A stretch of 64,000 nt of DNA from the NCBI GenBank assembly GCA_026119855.1, contig JAOWBW010000487.1, positions 434,001 through 498,000 on the forward strand, read 5' to 3'. The DNA comes from Campanula takesimana. Taxonomy: Eukaryota > Streptophyta > Magnoliopsida > Asterales > Campanulaceae. Under the pieces are notes generated by a model. It saw nothing but the letters and a program-made list of their open reading frames with translations. It was not told where the DNA came from and ran no database searches. Of the stretch, positions 1-12,096 are shown in pieces (position 1 is the first letter of the stretch; the number at the start of each line of letters is the position of its first letter). The position numbers and the translations under genes were made by a program.

Positions 1-76
1 GACATTCAAGACATTCAGGACATTCAAGACATTCAAGACATTCAAGACATTCAGGACATTCAAGACATTCAAGACA
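1..76. repeat. 9-bp tandem repeat (GACATTCAA)n
   Basis: Eight perfect or one-mismatch copies of GACATTCAA/G run from base 1, then decay into GACATATACAAG. The array probably continues left of the window. It lies in the leader of the Gypsy-1 element. Confidence 0.9.
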
Positions 77-722
77 TATACAAGATTTTATCATCTTATA
101 TCCAAGTTCTCAATCCATTTCTTTGGATGGTTAAACATGTACAAGAGTTAATTATCTTATACATCAAGTTCAAGCTAGGAAGATGAACTATACATCTTTC
201 ACGCACTATTTTCCAAATCCTTTTCTTAGGACATTCAAGCTCAAGACATTAGTTGGTGCCCCTAAGGTACACAAACATTAACTTCAAGACACATAAAAGA
301 GTTACTACTCTTATACTCAAGTTATCATTTAATTATGATTTAAGTCCACATTTCATTGTTCACAAAGAGACTATTTTTCAGTACTAGAGTGTTCTACAAC
401 ACTCATCTAGGCCATCTAGGGTAGTACCCTAAACCTAGACCAAGAATACTTCGAGTTCAAATTAAGTAAATGAGCTATACCACTCATACTTATAAGTTCA
501 TAATCCCCTACATAGGATATTCAAGACACAAAGAAGAGTTCTTCCTTTTATACTCAAGTTCTCATTTTAATTTAATGAGTAATCATGTTCAAGACTCGCT
601 TCTGATACCCCTAAGGTGTCACAACACTTGCTAGGACATCTTATCTTAAGCCTATATGCCTTAGGAGGGATAAGCTTTCAATTTAATTTTGATTTAAAAC
701 ACTTTGGTTGGAACAGGGGTTC

Positions 723-809
723 TGGGCGGTCGCCCAACCCCATCCTGGGCGGTCGCCCAAGATCACAAATCAAAACCCAAAATCCCTGCCTTAGTGGGCG
801 GTCGCCCAA
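723..809 (-). promoter_or_regulatory. Three GC-rich palindromic half-sites in the Gypsy-1 LTR
   Basis: TGGGCGGTCGCCCA occurs at 723-736, 746-759 and 795-808, each followed by A. Each copy is a 6-bp inverted repeat with a 2-bp centre. Start-to-start spacings are 23 and 49 bp. In element orientation the motif reads TGGGCGACCGCCCA, one base different from the A half-site of Copia-1 and Copia-3. A regulatory role is inferred only from sequence pattern and spacing. Confidence 0.55.
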
Positions 810-1773
810 GGCCAAAATCTGCAAAACCCAATTTCTTTCACAGACTTAGAATTCTCCGTCCCAAGCGTAGGAGTAACTTTTACTAACCCTTAGGCAATAC
901 CCAAGACACTATTTCAAGCTCAATTCATTTCTTTTACCGTCTCATAAATAATAGGATAATTTCCTTTTATTCCAATTAAATATTTCACCGTCCCAAAAGT
1001 ATAAGTATAATTTTCTAATATACTAATATAATCATTTAGGGATACTTCCATTAATTTCCCCGTACCACAAATAATGGTACAATTTTTCTAATAATATTTA
1101 AATCAAGTTACTATTTTACCGTCTCACGAATAGGAGTATAATTTTTTTCAATACTTTTCATTCCCAGGTGCAAGGCTATTCATTCTTGTTTATTGTACGA
1201 ATACTCCCTTCGTCCCAAATTCACAAGTATCACGAAAATTGCTCAAAACACAATTTTAACAAGAACAAGGAGCAGGAATAGCATATATGCATGTTATTAC
1301 AAGTAAGGGGGAGTCAATAACTTACCTAGTCCGAAATCAAGTTCACCCAAACTAATTTCTGTTCGGCAGGAAACGCTCTATTCAACGCCACGAATATTTA
1401 TCCGGGACCGGAATCACGAACAGAGGGATAATTAAGCTCGAGGAGTCGAGAATAGGAAGAATCCTAAACCAAGCTTTAGAACAGAAGGAGTATGCGTAGA
1501 GAAATTTGGGGAAAATAAGCTTCTGAGAAGCAAACCCACAAGATATACTTGGAACTTTCCAAGAATGACACCTAGGCCCCTCAAGTTCTAACTTTGACAA
1601 AAAGGCCCCTAAACTTTCAACTTTGACATTTAACCACCTTAATTTTCTAAAGTATTTAAATAATTAACTCAAATAAAAATAGCATATAAATATGCTAGTC
1701 AAGAATTTAACAAGCAAGTCAAGAATTTAACAAATAAGTCAAATATTTAACGAGATTAAGGATGGGCGTTACA

Positions 1774-1970
1774 GGTTGCCTCAGCCGCTGTGGATTTCTC
1801 TTTCCACTTTGGATCTCTCCCAGTCTGGTTTTTAGGATACTCATAGAAATAATTTTGCTTTTTAATTTCTTGTGTTGAGCCCTTTTTACCAGCATGATTC
1901 ACCTTAGGAATTTCTTTGGTTTGTTCAGTTGGTTTCACACCACCTTCAGCACAGAGACAAGGACACTTAC
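1774..1970 (-). pseudogene. Copia-2 gag/pre-protease fragment, left of Copia-1
   Basis: A Lys-rich open frame on the minus strand (about 1970 to 1758) continues the frame that stops at the Copia-1 boundary near 10184. The sequence on the two sides of Copia-1 fits together across the CTTAC duplication. It is cut at 1773 by Gypsy-1. No catalytic motif is present; it lies after the gag coiled-coil region, where SIRE-like elements carry low-complexity linker. Confidence 0.55.
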
Positions 1971-3523
1971 TGTTGGTGTTGGTGCCCTAGGCACATTTGT
2001 TAAACGTTGTATAAGTTATCACTTTATTCATAATGATAAAGAGATAATAAGATTATTATTATGGCTCGTGTTTGCTTATAATAATCTCCGTCCCTAGAGC
2101 TTGTTAAGCACTAGTATAAAGGCTAAATGATCATGGGATGATCATGTTAGATTTATGGGTACTTGTTTGGATCAAGGTACTGGACATGACCCGCGGTATG
2201 AGATTTATGTCATGGTCGATGTCATATTTAAATCTCATATTAGTTATGTCATTTGAATCCTTGGACATGAAGTTATTATAGTCTTCCACTTGATGAACAT
2301 TATGTTTGACATATTCAAACGCTGCCTTAACACGGTAGTTATAAAGGGTATGATTGGCATGATTGGATTCACGTAGGGAAGAATAATAAGCCAAATGGAT
2401 TTGTCCCTCTTCGGAGAGATGTCAAGCTTGGGCCCCTCGAAGGAATGATGTTGATGAAATGTTTGGCCAAACTCAAATGGATTGATTGGATCAATGTCAT
2501 TTGGATTATCAACATATTCGGAATCGAGAAAGTATTGAACAATACAAGTTGACTTGTTGACCATGACTTGTGTTCAATGACATCTTGGACAAAGGGATTA
2601 TGACATGTCCTAAAGGAATGCGAACTTGTATCTAGTTATACTATTTGGGTAGGTATGACGGTTTGCTAGAACCTAATCATATCTTATGGTTTCATGTTTG
2701 AACCCATTGCCAACTTAGTATAATCCTAGAGGGTCACACACAATAGAACGAATCCTAAAAGGACTATATTGGAATATTGGGTCGAAGGACCATTAAGGGA
2801 TTTTGGAGATTTAAGGGTGTTCCAGAGCAAGTGTGCGACCGCACAGTTTGACTTTGGCGGCCGCACAATGTGGCTCAAATATACGATATTGTTCCAAGAT
2901 TACTTGGGCGACCGCACAAGTGTTCTTGGGCGGCCGCACAGTACTGCCGGGGACTGGTTTCCTAATTCCAAAAGGAAACAAATTATGGAAACGTTTTGGA
3001 CTTTCTTAATTGAGATTCCTTGCGGGTTTAGACACAAGTTACCTATTTGGAATAGGTCTAACTTGTATATAAACATCCCTAAGTTGGCCAAAATCACGAC
3101 CAATGTTTTGTGTGAGTCTCCAAAGAGTTTGAGAGAGTTTTATTTTGTTCTAAGAGATCCTAGATTGAAGAACAAAATTATACACAAATAATATTCCATA
3201 TAGTTCATATTAATTATGAAAACGTGTTTCATAATTTGGTCTAGCAACCAAGATCAAGTGTTCTTGATATTCGTTCGCGTGTGGATACCGCTAGAGGGTG
3301 AAATTCATCATCTTCAAAGTTCGTGATTCTTGCTTTGTTCATGATCGAGATTTCAAGCTTCCATGGAATTCAAGGTTGCAAATTCAAAAGTCATCAAGGG
3401 TTAGTATTTTAGTATTCATTATGTTGTATTTGACTTAATTATATGAATGGATCTATGGGCTTTGGGTTTCATTAAATTTTAAATGCCTATCTTCCGCTGC
3501 GCATGTTGCTATGAAACCCAACA
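1971..3523 (+). repeat. Copia-1 5' LTR
   Basis: LTR of 1553 bp, TGTTGG...CCAACA. A TATATAAA box lies at 3066-3073, downstream of four GC-rich half-sites (2832-2940), placing those in U3. The first ~770 bp resemble the LTRs of Copia-3 and Copia-5. Confidence 0.93.
2832..2940 (+). promoter_or_regulatory. Alternating 22-bp-pitch half-sites, Copia-1 LTR
   Basis: Four half-sites of consensus TGGGCGRCCGCACA occur with cores at 2836 (CGACCG), 2858 (CGGCCG), 2909 (CGACCG) and 2931 (CGGCCG). Spacings are 22, 51 and 22 bp. The first copy, TGTGCGACCGCACA, is a perfect inverted repeat. The array ends about 125 bp upstream of the TATA box. The 8 bp between paired half-sites are not conserved, which suggests the sites and their spacing matter rather than the whole block. 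The same array recurs in the 3' LTR from 9492 to 9600. Confidence 0.7.
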
Positions 3524-3524
3524 G

Positions 3525-3537
3525 TGGTATCAGAGCC
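3525..3537 (+). other. Primer binding site, Copia-1
   Basis: TGGTATCAGAGCC follows the 5' LTR after one base. This is the standard plant Copia PBS complementary to the 3' end of initiator tRNA-Met. Confidence 0.9.
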
Positions 3538-3816
3538 ACGTTCATGTTGATTATTTCAATACTAGATCATGTTGTGTGTATATAAATTGTTTATGTGCCA
3601 AGCATGATATGAATATTGGACTATATGATGTTTATGTGTTATGTGATTTTATGTGGTTTATTGTTTTACAACTTTAATCGCACGATTCAATCGCAATAAA
3701 TATTATGATGGATTCTGAATTGTTTGATTATTAATTCTGATTGGATCATGGTTTTAATAATCGGGGAAAGACAATTTTGAGACAAATTTTCGAACTTCAA
3801 AATTCCTTCTGATGCG

Positions 3817-3894
3817 TTTGGGCGACCGCACAAATCTCCCTGGGCGGCCGCAGATGTTTGGGCGACCGCACAGGAGAGTTTGGGCGGCCGCACA
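3817..3894 (+). promoter_or_regulatory. Alternating half-sites in the Copia-1 leader
   Basis: A second set of four half-sites lies about 300 bp past the PBS, with cores at 3823 (CGACCG), 3845 (CGGCCG), 3863 (CGACCG) and 3885 (CGGCCG). Spacings are 22, 18 and 22 bp. The A-then-G order matches the LTR array. Being transcribed, these could act as RNA structures as well as DNA sites. Confidence 0.65.
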
Positions 3895-5039
3895 GTTCAC
3901 TGATTCTGTTCTGATTTTGGTTAAAATTGGAATTTGGAATTTTTGAGAGGTCCAACCGAACCAGTAACAAAACCAGACCAGACTTGCTGATCTGGAATGG
4001 GCTTTGGGTAGTTGGTTTGAGTGTGGATCTTGGGGTTTGATTTTCCAATTTGTTTTAGTCTTGTGATTCTAAGATTGGTTCAAGGTTTGGATGGCTAATC
4101 TACGTTCATCGATATTATGTTTCCCAAACTTGATCGCAATCAAAGTTTCAAAGATAAAACGAAGTTAGAATTATGAAGAGTTCATAATTGCTAAAATTGA
4201 GAAACAAAGTTCTTGATTCAATGATTGGAGATCCATGTGGAATTGTGAATGCAATTGGCCTACGTTCATCGAGACCATCTATTGCTTAGTTTCGGCCACA
4301 TGGACTACTTTCTTGGTCTCTTGAATTAGTGCGGGATTGTGGTTGCCTAACGGCTTAGTTCGACCACACTTCTTGTTATCTTGATTTGGAAATAACGACC
4401 AAAGTTGAAAAGGTCTCATCCTCATAATTATAGAGAAACTAATGACACATAAATATTGTGCTTAAATTAATGGAGATTAATTTAGTGGCTAAACTTGATG
4501 CGTAACATGTTTATCTTGTGTGCTCATAAATGTGTTGTATGCTATATGGTGATGAACCTTCAAGAAAGTTTTAAGTCCTCTTGCCATGCCATGATTAAGA
4601 CACTTGTTAATACATGGGTGACTTTAATGTGGGTTCGCCTCCGCGAGGTGCATTAATTTTATTCATGAATGAGCAAGATGAGGTTCATTAATTTAACGTG
4701 GGTTCGCCTCCGCGAGGTGCATTAAATTGAATGGTTCCTATACGTTTAAAATGGTTGGACTTAATAAGGCGTCAAAACAGTTTTGGGCCTAGGCAAAAGA
4801 TGAGATTAAACATGCTTTCGAAATTGGATCCCTAAGAATCATATGAGATATGATTGACAAGAAATTGTCTACCTAATTAATTTGATTTTGAGCGGTCCGC
4901 CTCCGTGGACTCAAAGTTAAATTAAAGTTGGATCTTACTCCATTTAAATTATATTATACATTGGATGTGTAAGAAGGTTATATAATTTAGTGGGAGTATT
5001 TTTGGAAAATACATTATTTATCTCTTTAATGAGATTGGT

Positions 5040-8000
5040 ACTTGTAAAATTTTGGAAATTTTGCATAAGTTGTAGATGACAACTAACTTCGTTGCGATCA
5101 ATCCTTTAGAAGGATGAGCTTCATAGAGAATGGTACAAACTTCATGGATTGGATCCTGAGCCTAAGAATTGTTCTAAGGCAAGAAGATGGGTTGTACATT
5201 CTTGATGGGCCTATTCCTAAAGAACCTAATGCCGGAATAGACAATCACAAGAATCATGAGTATGATTCTAGGAATGTGAGTTGTCTTCTGCTCACGATTA
5301 TGTGCTCTTAAACTCCAACAAAGTTTGGAACTTGTGGAAGCCTATTAAATAGGCATGGAGTTGAGTTACATGTTTCAAAGAGCAATCTAAGCAAGAGAGG
5401 TATAAAACCATTATTGCATTCACCTCTTGCAAAAGGAGTAAAGGGTAATAAGTGGAACCTCACATGCTTAAGATAATGGCTACAAAGAGCATCTTGAGAA
5501 ACTTGGGAGTCCAATTGGATTGGAGCTAGCCATGGATCTTATTCTTAATTCATTGACTAAGAGTTATAATCACTTTGTGATGGACTATAACATGTTTAGA
5601 ATGAATAAGAATTTCTTCGAATTGCATTAACATGCTAAAAACTGCGAAGATGAAGATATTGGAGAATGGTTCTCTAGACCTCATGGTTCATAAGGAAAAG
5701 GGCCAAGTGCCAAAATAAAGGTAAGACAAGAATTGTCAAACCTAAAAGGAATAATTATGGTTAAAATAATAACTCTAATTGATGCAATTCGGTAAAATGG
5801 CAATTGGATTGACCATTTAGAATTGTAGTCAAAATTCTGGATGATCAATAAAAGGAATGGTAGTGGGACTACCACTTGGGAATTTTATGTTATAAATTAT
5901 TCTTTCTAAATTTAATTATTGGGTATTGGATACCAGAATAATTAGTAAAATGAAAGACTACTTATAGTAAAGTTTTATCTACAAACGGTAATGATGCAAT
6001 GGTTGCAACATTGTTCGTAGAACACTTGTAAAGTGACTTTACTGATGAAGTAGAAAACATTATTTTGTTAAAAGATAATGAAGGATATTAATTTCTTGTT
6101 TGGAATAAGAAAAGTGCTTTATTTATTATGATTTACTTCATTGTGTTATCATATAAATAAATCTTATATCCTAAATCTTGAAGAACAAAGTAACAAAGGC
6201 TATAACATAAATAATTAAAATTCTTTATGCATTATTGTTTTGATCAAATAAATAAAAGATGCATATCTAAAATTCCATGGGACGGAGTTTTAAGTCATAT
6301 GATTTGGAATCACATGATTTATGCAAATCTTATTTACTTGGACCAAGACATCTTTTACTATGATTGGTAAAAGGCTAATATCTTAATTGACCTAATACAT
6401 TTTGATGTGTATGGTGCATTAAGAAGCAATGCTAAAAGAAATTTTTTATTATACTTGGTAAAACTATTCAAAGATTCTGATTGGATCATGATGACGAATA
6501 ATTGAACCAAGAAAGTTGTGAAATGGTTTCACAAATTAACTTCACTAAGAACATCATTTTAAATGATGTGTCTGCATGGAAGTATAAGAACCTTATTGGA
6601 TATGGTTAATTGGATGACTAAGTCAAATAGATCTTCCGTTATTTGTTTTGGGGTTATGTATTTGAAACCGCTATGATTATACTAATCTGAATTCCATCAA
6701 GAGAGGTTAAAAGATGAAAGAAAACTCGGTTTGTCTTTCGCAAAGATTTAAGATGGTGAGACCTTTTGGAAAGGAGTTGTCTGGGACACACTCACATTTA
6801 AACCTAATAAATATACTTTTATGGGATATCCTAAGGAAACTTGAGGAAAACGTTTTACTCATAAGAAACAAATGGTTTGTTGATTATGATGATACTTTTC
6901 TAGATAAATGGTTTATCTCTAAAAGAATCAGTGGGAGTAAAATGCATCTCGAATGGTTCGAGACCTATAAGATATATTTTAACCTAAGATGGAAGTTGAA
7001 CAAGTTTTCACAAGGAGTCGTGAAAAGTCTGTTCAAGATATATAAATGCTTGCAAGACATGATAGGATACAATCTATTAGTAGAAATATTGGATATTTCG
7101 AAATAGTAAGTATTGAGGTAAAGTTCATTTAGAATGAAGTATTTACCACCTATCAAAGATGCAATATCAACTCCACATTTAGATTAATGGCTTGGAGTCA
7201 TAAAATCTAAAAGGCAATTCATGTATAATAATCAAGTTTGGAACTTGATCATTCTAACCTAAGGCGTAAAAACCAAATGAGATGAATGAGTTTTCTTGGA
7301 GAAAACTTACATGGGTAGCAAGGAACTTATTAGAATTCTCATTGTCATATCTGCATATTTGGAATATGAAATTTGACAAAATGATGTCAAAACAAGTGTT
7401 CCTCAACGGGAACTCACTTAAGGATGTATTGGATACAACCTAAAGGTTTTGACAGTCAAAGAAAATTCTGATAAATTATGTAAGTTGCAGAAATCCATTG
7501 GATGGATTAAAGCAAACTTGTGGGAGTTGGAATCTCCGTTTTGATAAATCAAAAGAGTTTGACTTGATTAATAACGAAGATGAACCTTGTATATACAAGA
7601 AGATTAGTGGGAGCATAGTGATATTCCTTAAATTAAATATGTGGATGACATATTGCTCATTAGAAACGAAATTCCTACACGTTAGTCTGCAAAGACTTTG
7701 TTAAGAAAGTGTTTCGCAATAAAGAATATGGATGAAACTGCATAAATCATTGGTATTAAGATCTATAGAGATAGATCAAGGAAGCTGAATGGTTTAAAGC
7801 CAATGTACATACATTGACAAAGTCATAAGAAGATTCCGCAAGGAAAATTCTAAGAGAGGACATCTGTCAGTGTTACATAGAGTTTCTCTAAGCAAGACTC
7901 AATGTCCTAAAGACAAAAGATGAGCATGAGAAATTGAATGAGATGCCATTTTCTTCGGCAATTGGATCCATCATACCATGATAAGTACTAAGCCGGATAT

Positions 8001-8630
8001 ATCTAATGCTTGGAGCATGAAGAGTAGATATTAATCAGACAACCGGTGAGAGTCACTGGATGGCTGTGAAACAATTCTTAAAGCACTTTAGAAGGACTAA
8101 AGAATTGTTATGATCTATGGAGGGATGGAAGATGATCTCGTCGTATACGGATGCATGCTTTCAAACTGACAAAGATAATAGAAAAATCGCAATCGAGTTT
8201 TATAACTAATGGTGAAGCTGTAAGTTGGAATGGTTCCAAGCAAAGTACAGTCACTAAATTCTACAACTAAATCTAAGTATATTGCTGCATTGGATGCTGC
8301 AAAGGAAGTCGTTTGGATTAAGAAGTTCATGGTGAACTTAAGATGGTTCCTAGTATTGCTAATCCAATAGACCATATTAGTGATAATAGTGGTGCTATTA
8401 ATCAAGCAATGGAACCAAGGTCACATCCTAAATCCAAACACATACTTAGGCGTTTTCTTATCGTTCAAGAAATCGTTGATAAGGGAGACGTAAATATATA
8501 CAAAGTACCAAGTAATGATAACGTTACGGACACGCTAAACAATGGGACTTCCACAAGCTAAACATGATGGTCATGTTGGGTCCATGGGTATTGGTTACCT
8601 AGGGAATTGGGCCTAGGGCAAGTGGGAGAT
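5040..8630 (+). pseudogene. Decayed gag-pol of Copia-1
   Basis: Fragments align by eye with the Copia-3 polyprotein in the same order: a gag start (5114-5311, containing NGTNFMDWI and RQEDGLYILDGP), integrase-like pieces (about 6400-6900), RT pieces (7498-7704) and RNase H with a C-terminal tail (8225-8570). Every domain is broken by stops or indels and no frame exceeds about 130 codons. The leader at 3895-5040 contains no gene, only direct-repeat phrases such as GTGGGTTCGCCTCCGCGAGGTGCATTAA at about 4627 and 4697. Confidence 0.8.
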
Positions 8631-10183
8631 TGTTGGTGTTGGTGCCCTAGGCACGTTTGTTAAACGTTGTATAAGTTATCATTTTATTGATAATGATAAA
8701 GAGATAATAAGATTATTATTATGGCTCGTGTTTGCTTATAATAATCTCCGTCCCTAGAGCTTGTTAAGCACTAGTATAAAGGCTAAATGATCATGGGATG
8801 ATCATGTTAGATTTATGGGTACTTGTTTGGAACAAGGTACTGGACATGACCCGCGGTATGAGATTTATGTCATGGTCGATGTCATATATAAATCTCATAT
8901 TAGTTATGTCATTTGAATCCTTGGACATGAAGTTATTATAGTCTTCCACTTGATGAACATTATGTTTGACATATTCAAACGCTGCCTTAACACGGTAGTT
9001 ATAAAGGGTATGATTGGCATGATTGGATTCACGTAGGGAAGAATAATAAGCCAAATGGATTTGTCCCTCTTCGGAGAGATGTCAAGCTTGGGCCCCTCGA
9101 AAGAATGATGTTGATGAAATGTTTGGCCAAACTCAAATGGATTGATTGGATCAATGTCATTTGGATTATCAACATATTCGGAATCGAGAAAGTATTGAAC
9201 AATACAAGTTGACTTGTTGACCATGACTTGTGTTCAATGACATCGTGGACAAAGGGATTATGACATGTCCTAAAGGAATGCGAACTTGTATCTAGTTATA
9301 CTATTTGGGTAGGTATGACGGTTTGCTAGAACCTAATCATATCTTATGGTTTCATGTTTGAACCCATTGCCAACTTAGTATAATCCTAGAGGGTCACACA
9401 CAATAGAACGAATCCTAAAAGGACTATATTGGAATATTGGGTCGAAGGACCATTAAGGGATTTTGGAGATTTAAGGGTGTTCCAGAGCAAGTGTGCGACC
9501 GCACAGTTTGACTTTGGCGGCCGCACAATGTGGCTCAAATATACGATATTGTTCCAAGATTACTTGGGCGACCGCACAAGTGTTCTTGGGCGGCCGCACA
9601 GTACTGCCGGGGACTGGTTTCCTAATTCCAAAAGGAAACAAATTATGGAAACGTTTTGGACTTTCTTAATTGAGATTCCTTGCGGGTTTAGACACAAGTT
9701 ACCTATTTGGAATAGGTCTAACTTGTATATAAACATCCCTAAGTTGGCCAAAATCACGACCAATGTTTTGTGTGAGTCTCCAAAGAGTTTGAGAGAGTTT
9801 TATTTTGTTCTAAGAGATCCTAGATTGAAGAACAAAATTATACACAAATAATATTCCATATAGTTCATATTAATTATGAAAACGTGTTTCATAATTTGGT
9901 CTAGCAACCAAGATCAAGTGTTCTTGATATTCGTTCGCGTGTGGATACCGCTAGAGGGTGAAATTCATCATCTTCAAAGTTCGTGATTCTTGCTTTGTTC
10001 ATGATCGAGATTTCAAGCTTCCATGGAATTCAAGATTGCAAATTCAAAAGTCATCAAGGGTTAGTATTTTAGTATTCATTATGTTGTATTTGACTTAATT
10101 ATATGAATGGATCTATGGGCTTTGGGTTTCATTAAATTTTAAATGCCTATCTTCCGCTGCGCATGTTGCTATGAAACCCAACA
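8631..10183 (+). repeat. Copia-1 3' LTR
   Basis: LTR of 1553 bp, the same length as the 5' copy, with 8 substitutions by eye. It is preceded directly by the polypurine tract AGTGGGAGAT and followed by the target duplication CTTAC. Confidence 0.93.
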
Positions 10184-10219
10184 CTTACACCCATCATCAG
10201 TTTTAAATCCTAATCCACT

Positions 10220-10705
10220 TTACTCCTTAGAGAGAATTTGTGAATTAACGATTTGTTCCATGGTGACACCAGACTTAGTCCACACATCGGTCACTTTTTG
10301 AAGTTCATCCCTTTGTGCAGTAAGATCATGGATTCGGGTGTTAAGTACCTCGGTTCTATCCTTAAGGTAGCGGTTTTCTTCCACAACAGAAGCTATCCCA
10401 ACAATTTGGAGCTTGAGTTTTTCAATCTCCTCCTTATGGGACTTGCACTCTTTTTGGGAATATTCAAGTTCCGCAGCCATTAATTTATATGCCTTTTTAA
10501 GCACAGTGTGTTGTTGACAAATAACATTAGCACGTTCAAGTACCTGGTCATCATGGCTTTGTTCGGTTTGATCCTCAGGAGAGTAGTTTGGTGAAGTAGG
10601 AGTTTTGTCTTGTTTAGCTTCAGGAGTTCTTGGTGAAACTGACTTCATTTGATGGAGTGGCAGTGGAAGGCTTTCGTCAATTTCAACTTTTTCTTCAAAT
10701 CCCAT
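10220..10705 (-). pseudogene. Copia-2 gag C-terminal coiled-coil region
   Basis: A 161-codon open frame on the minus strand, rich in Glu, Lys and Leu, with strong heptad-like character over residues ~50-145 (LERANVICQQHTVLKKAYKL, then KEEIEKLKLQ). SIRE-like Copia gags typically carry such a coiled coil after the zinc knuckle. Between it and the gag frame lies a CCHC knuckle (about 10866-10910, C-x2-C...GH...C) with a stop inside it. The frame ends in a TAA near 10220 but continues in phase toward the Copia-1 insertion. Confidence 0.6.
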
Positions 10706-11087
10706 TAGGCAAAGATTTGCAACTCCTTTATCTTCATCACTATCATCTGTATCAGAACCCCATCCATGTTAATGGTTGTTCTCCTTGTTCAGCAACCATT
10801 CCTCTTCTCTTGAAAAACTTTTTGTTGAACGGTTTCTTGGCAGGAGCGGCTTCATAGCGCGGTTTGGGACAACTAGAGGCAAAATGACCTGGTTGTCAGC
10901 AGTTGTAACAAACAAGATCATCCCTTTTCTTAGCATCAGCTGCTTTGTTGAATCTGGTTGGAGGGACAAACTTTGCAGGGCCGCCTGACTGAAATTGAGC
11001 TCTGTTCTTTCTGAACTTGGTGTAGTTTTTCACATAGAGAGCAAACTCGTCATCAAAGTCAACTTGAGTAGAACTGGATGCTACACT

Positions 11088-12032
11088 TTAGGAATTTTGA
11101 GATGGAGTGTAGGATTGATGAGATTGCTGAGGTTGAGAATAGGGTTGATGATGTTGAGGGTTAGGTTGATGAGGCGGTTGGTAATACTCTGGAGGTGCGG
11201 TTTGAGAAATATGTCTTGGAATATTTGGATCAAAAGAAGCGGTTTGTAAATGGGTATTAGATGCGGTTTGATGGTGATCTGGATTGTAAACTGGAGATGT
11301 GGCATTGTTGAAAGCGGCAAGAGAAAGAGACTTGAATCTGTTTTCGGTTTCATGAGCTTCCTCAAGCTTGAATTCAAATACCCTTAGCATGGCATAAAGA
11401 TGACGAAGATCAAGAGCTTCCAGATCTTTGTTGTCTTCAATGTTGGTAGTTTTGATCAGCCATTTGCTACCAAGAGATTGCATGAATCTCATGTTCAGGT
11501 CAGTATTGGAATACTTGTGCCCTAGAGAGAAACATACATTGACAATTTCCACGAACCGCTCATAGCATTGGCGAAGAGATTCCTTTGGGTCTTTGACAAA
11601 GTAATCAAAGAGCCTTCTCTGTTGGTAGAGGCGGTTCTTCTTGGTGTCGGCATCTCCTTCCAGAAAGTCAATGATGCCATCCCATGTTTCCTTTGCGGTA
11701 TTGCAATCTAGAACCTTTGAGTGAGTTCTTAGATCAATAGCTGATACAAGCATGGACATAGCTCTACCATCAAAGTCCACATTCCGTTGATAAGTTTCGG
11801 TCCATTCAGCTTCTGGATTCTTGATTTCCGCGGTTTGTCCAGCAGTACCTGCATCAGGGTTAGCCTTCATCGGGACATAGGGTCCATTAACAATTGCAGT
11901 CCATAATCTGCGATCCTCAGATATCATGTGCTTCTTCATCCTATCTTTCCAGAAGATGAAACTATCTTCATTGAGAATAGGTAAGTGATTAGAGTTAGAT
12001 GTCTGCATCATATGGGAGTTTATGTTTGCCAT
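11088..12032 (-). pseudogene. Gag of SIRE-like Copia-2
   Basis: The minus-strand frame starts with MANINSHMM at 12032, about 45 bp inside the PBS, and runs about 314 codons. It has the UBN2-type gag domain of plant Copia elements: a FWKDRMKKHM motif near the start, an acidic KETWDGIIDFLEG segment, then a Gln/Pro/His-rich tail. The frame also opens upstream to a GTG at 12095, but the ATG at 12032 is the better start. The tail contains repeated QTA tripeptides encoded around AAACCGC, the reverse complement of a motif repeated across the element. The knuckle and coiled coil downstream are separated by stops, so the copy is dead. Confidence 0.75.
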
Positions 12033-12076
12033 TGGATCAGCACCCAAGCGGTTAAGCTTGTAAAATAATTTTTGGT

Positions 12077-12094
12077 GGATATGCTCTGATACCA
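12077..12094 (-). other. Primer binding site, Copia-2
   Basis: On the minus strand TGGTATCAGAGCATATCC begins two bases after the LTR end at 12097. It matches the tRNA-Met PBS and fixes the element's orientation as minus. Confidence 0.9.
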
Positions 12095-12096
12095 CT

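Larger units (their letters stand above)
1..1773 (-). mobile_element. Gypsy-type LTR and leader, partial (Gypsy-1)
   Basis: Read on the minus strand, this begins with TGTAACGCCC at 1773, a common start for plant Gypsy LTRs, and runs off the left edge of the window. It abuts Copia-2 coding sequence at 1774, so it is probably the outer 5' LTR of an element inserted into Copia-2. A degenerate primer-binding-site-like string (GGGTATCAGAAGC, minus strand, about 600-613) would end the LTR near 615-620 and leave a leader at 1-600. No coding domain is visible. The LTR holds three identical GC-rich palindromes (723-809) and about five degenerate copies of a CCGTCYCA...AGTATAATTT unit between 857 and 1160. 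The other end and its target duplication lie outside the window. Confidence 0.6.
1971..10183 (+). mobile_element. Copia-1, complete Ty1/copia element with decayed interior
   Basis: The element is bounded by 1553-bp LTRs (1971-3523 and 8631-10183), each starting TGTTGG and ending CCAACA, and is flanked by a perfect 5-bp duplication CTTAC (1966-1970 and 10184-10188). The tRNA-Met PBS and the purine-rich tract GGGCAAGTGGGAGAT before the 3' LTR are intact. By eye the LTRs differ at 8 positions with no indels (about 0.5%). The interior is riddled with stops and frameshifts and resembles Copia-3 throughout. It is inserted in Copia-2. A copy with such young LTRs and such an old interior was probably mobilised in trans. 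Confidence 0.93.

Noticed and set aside
2131..2564. Antisense ORFs of 80-106 codons in the Copia LTRs, open in Copia-1, Copia-3 and Copia-5
   Set aside because: They stay open because the LTR sequences themselves are nearly identical there; no start context, domain or codon bias suggests a protein.
2769..3191. 140-codon plus-strand ORF in the Copia-1 LTR
   Set aside because: It runs through the GC half-sites and TATA box and differs completely in Copia-3; a chance opening.
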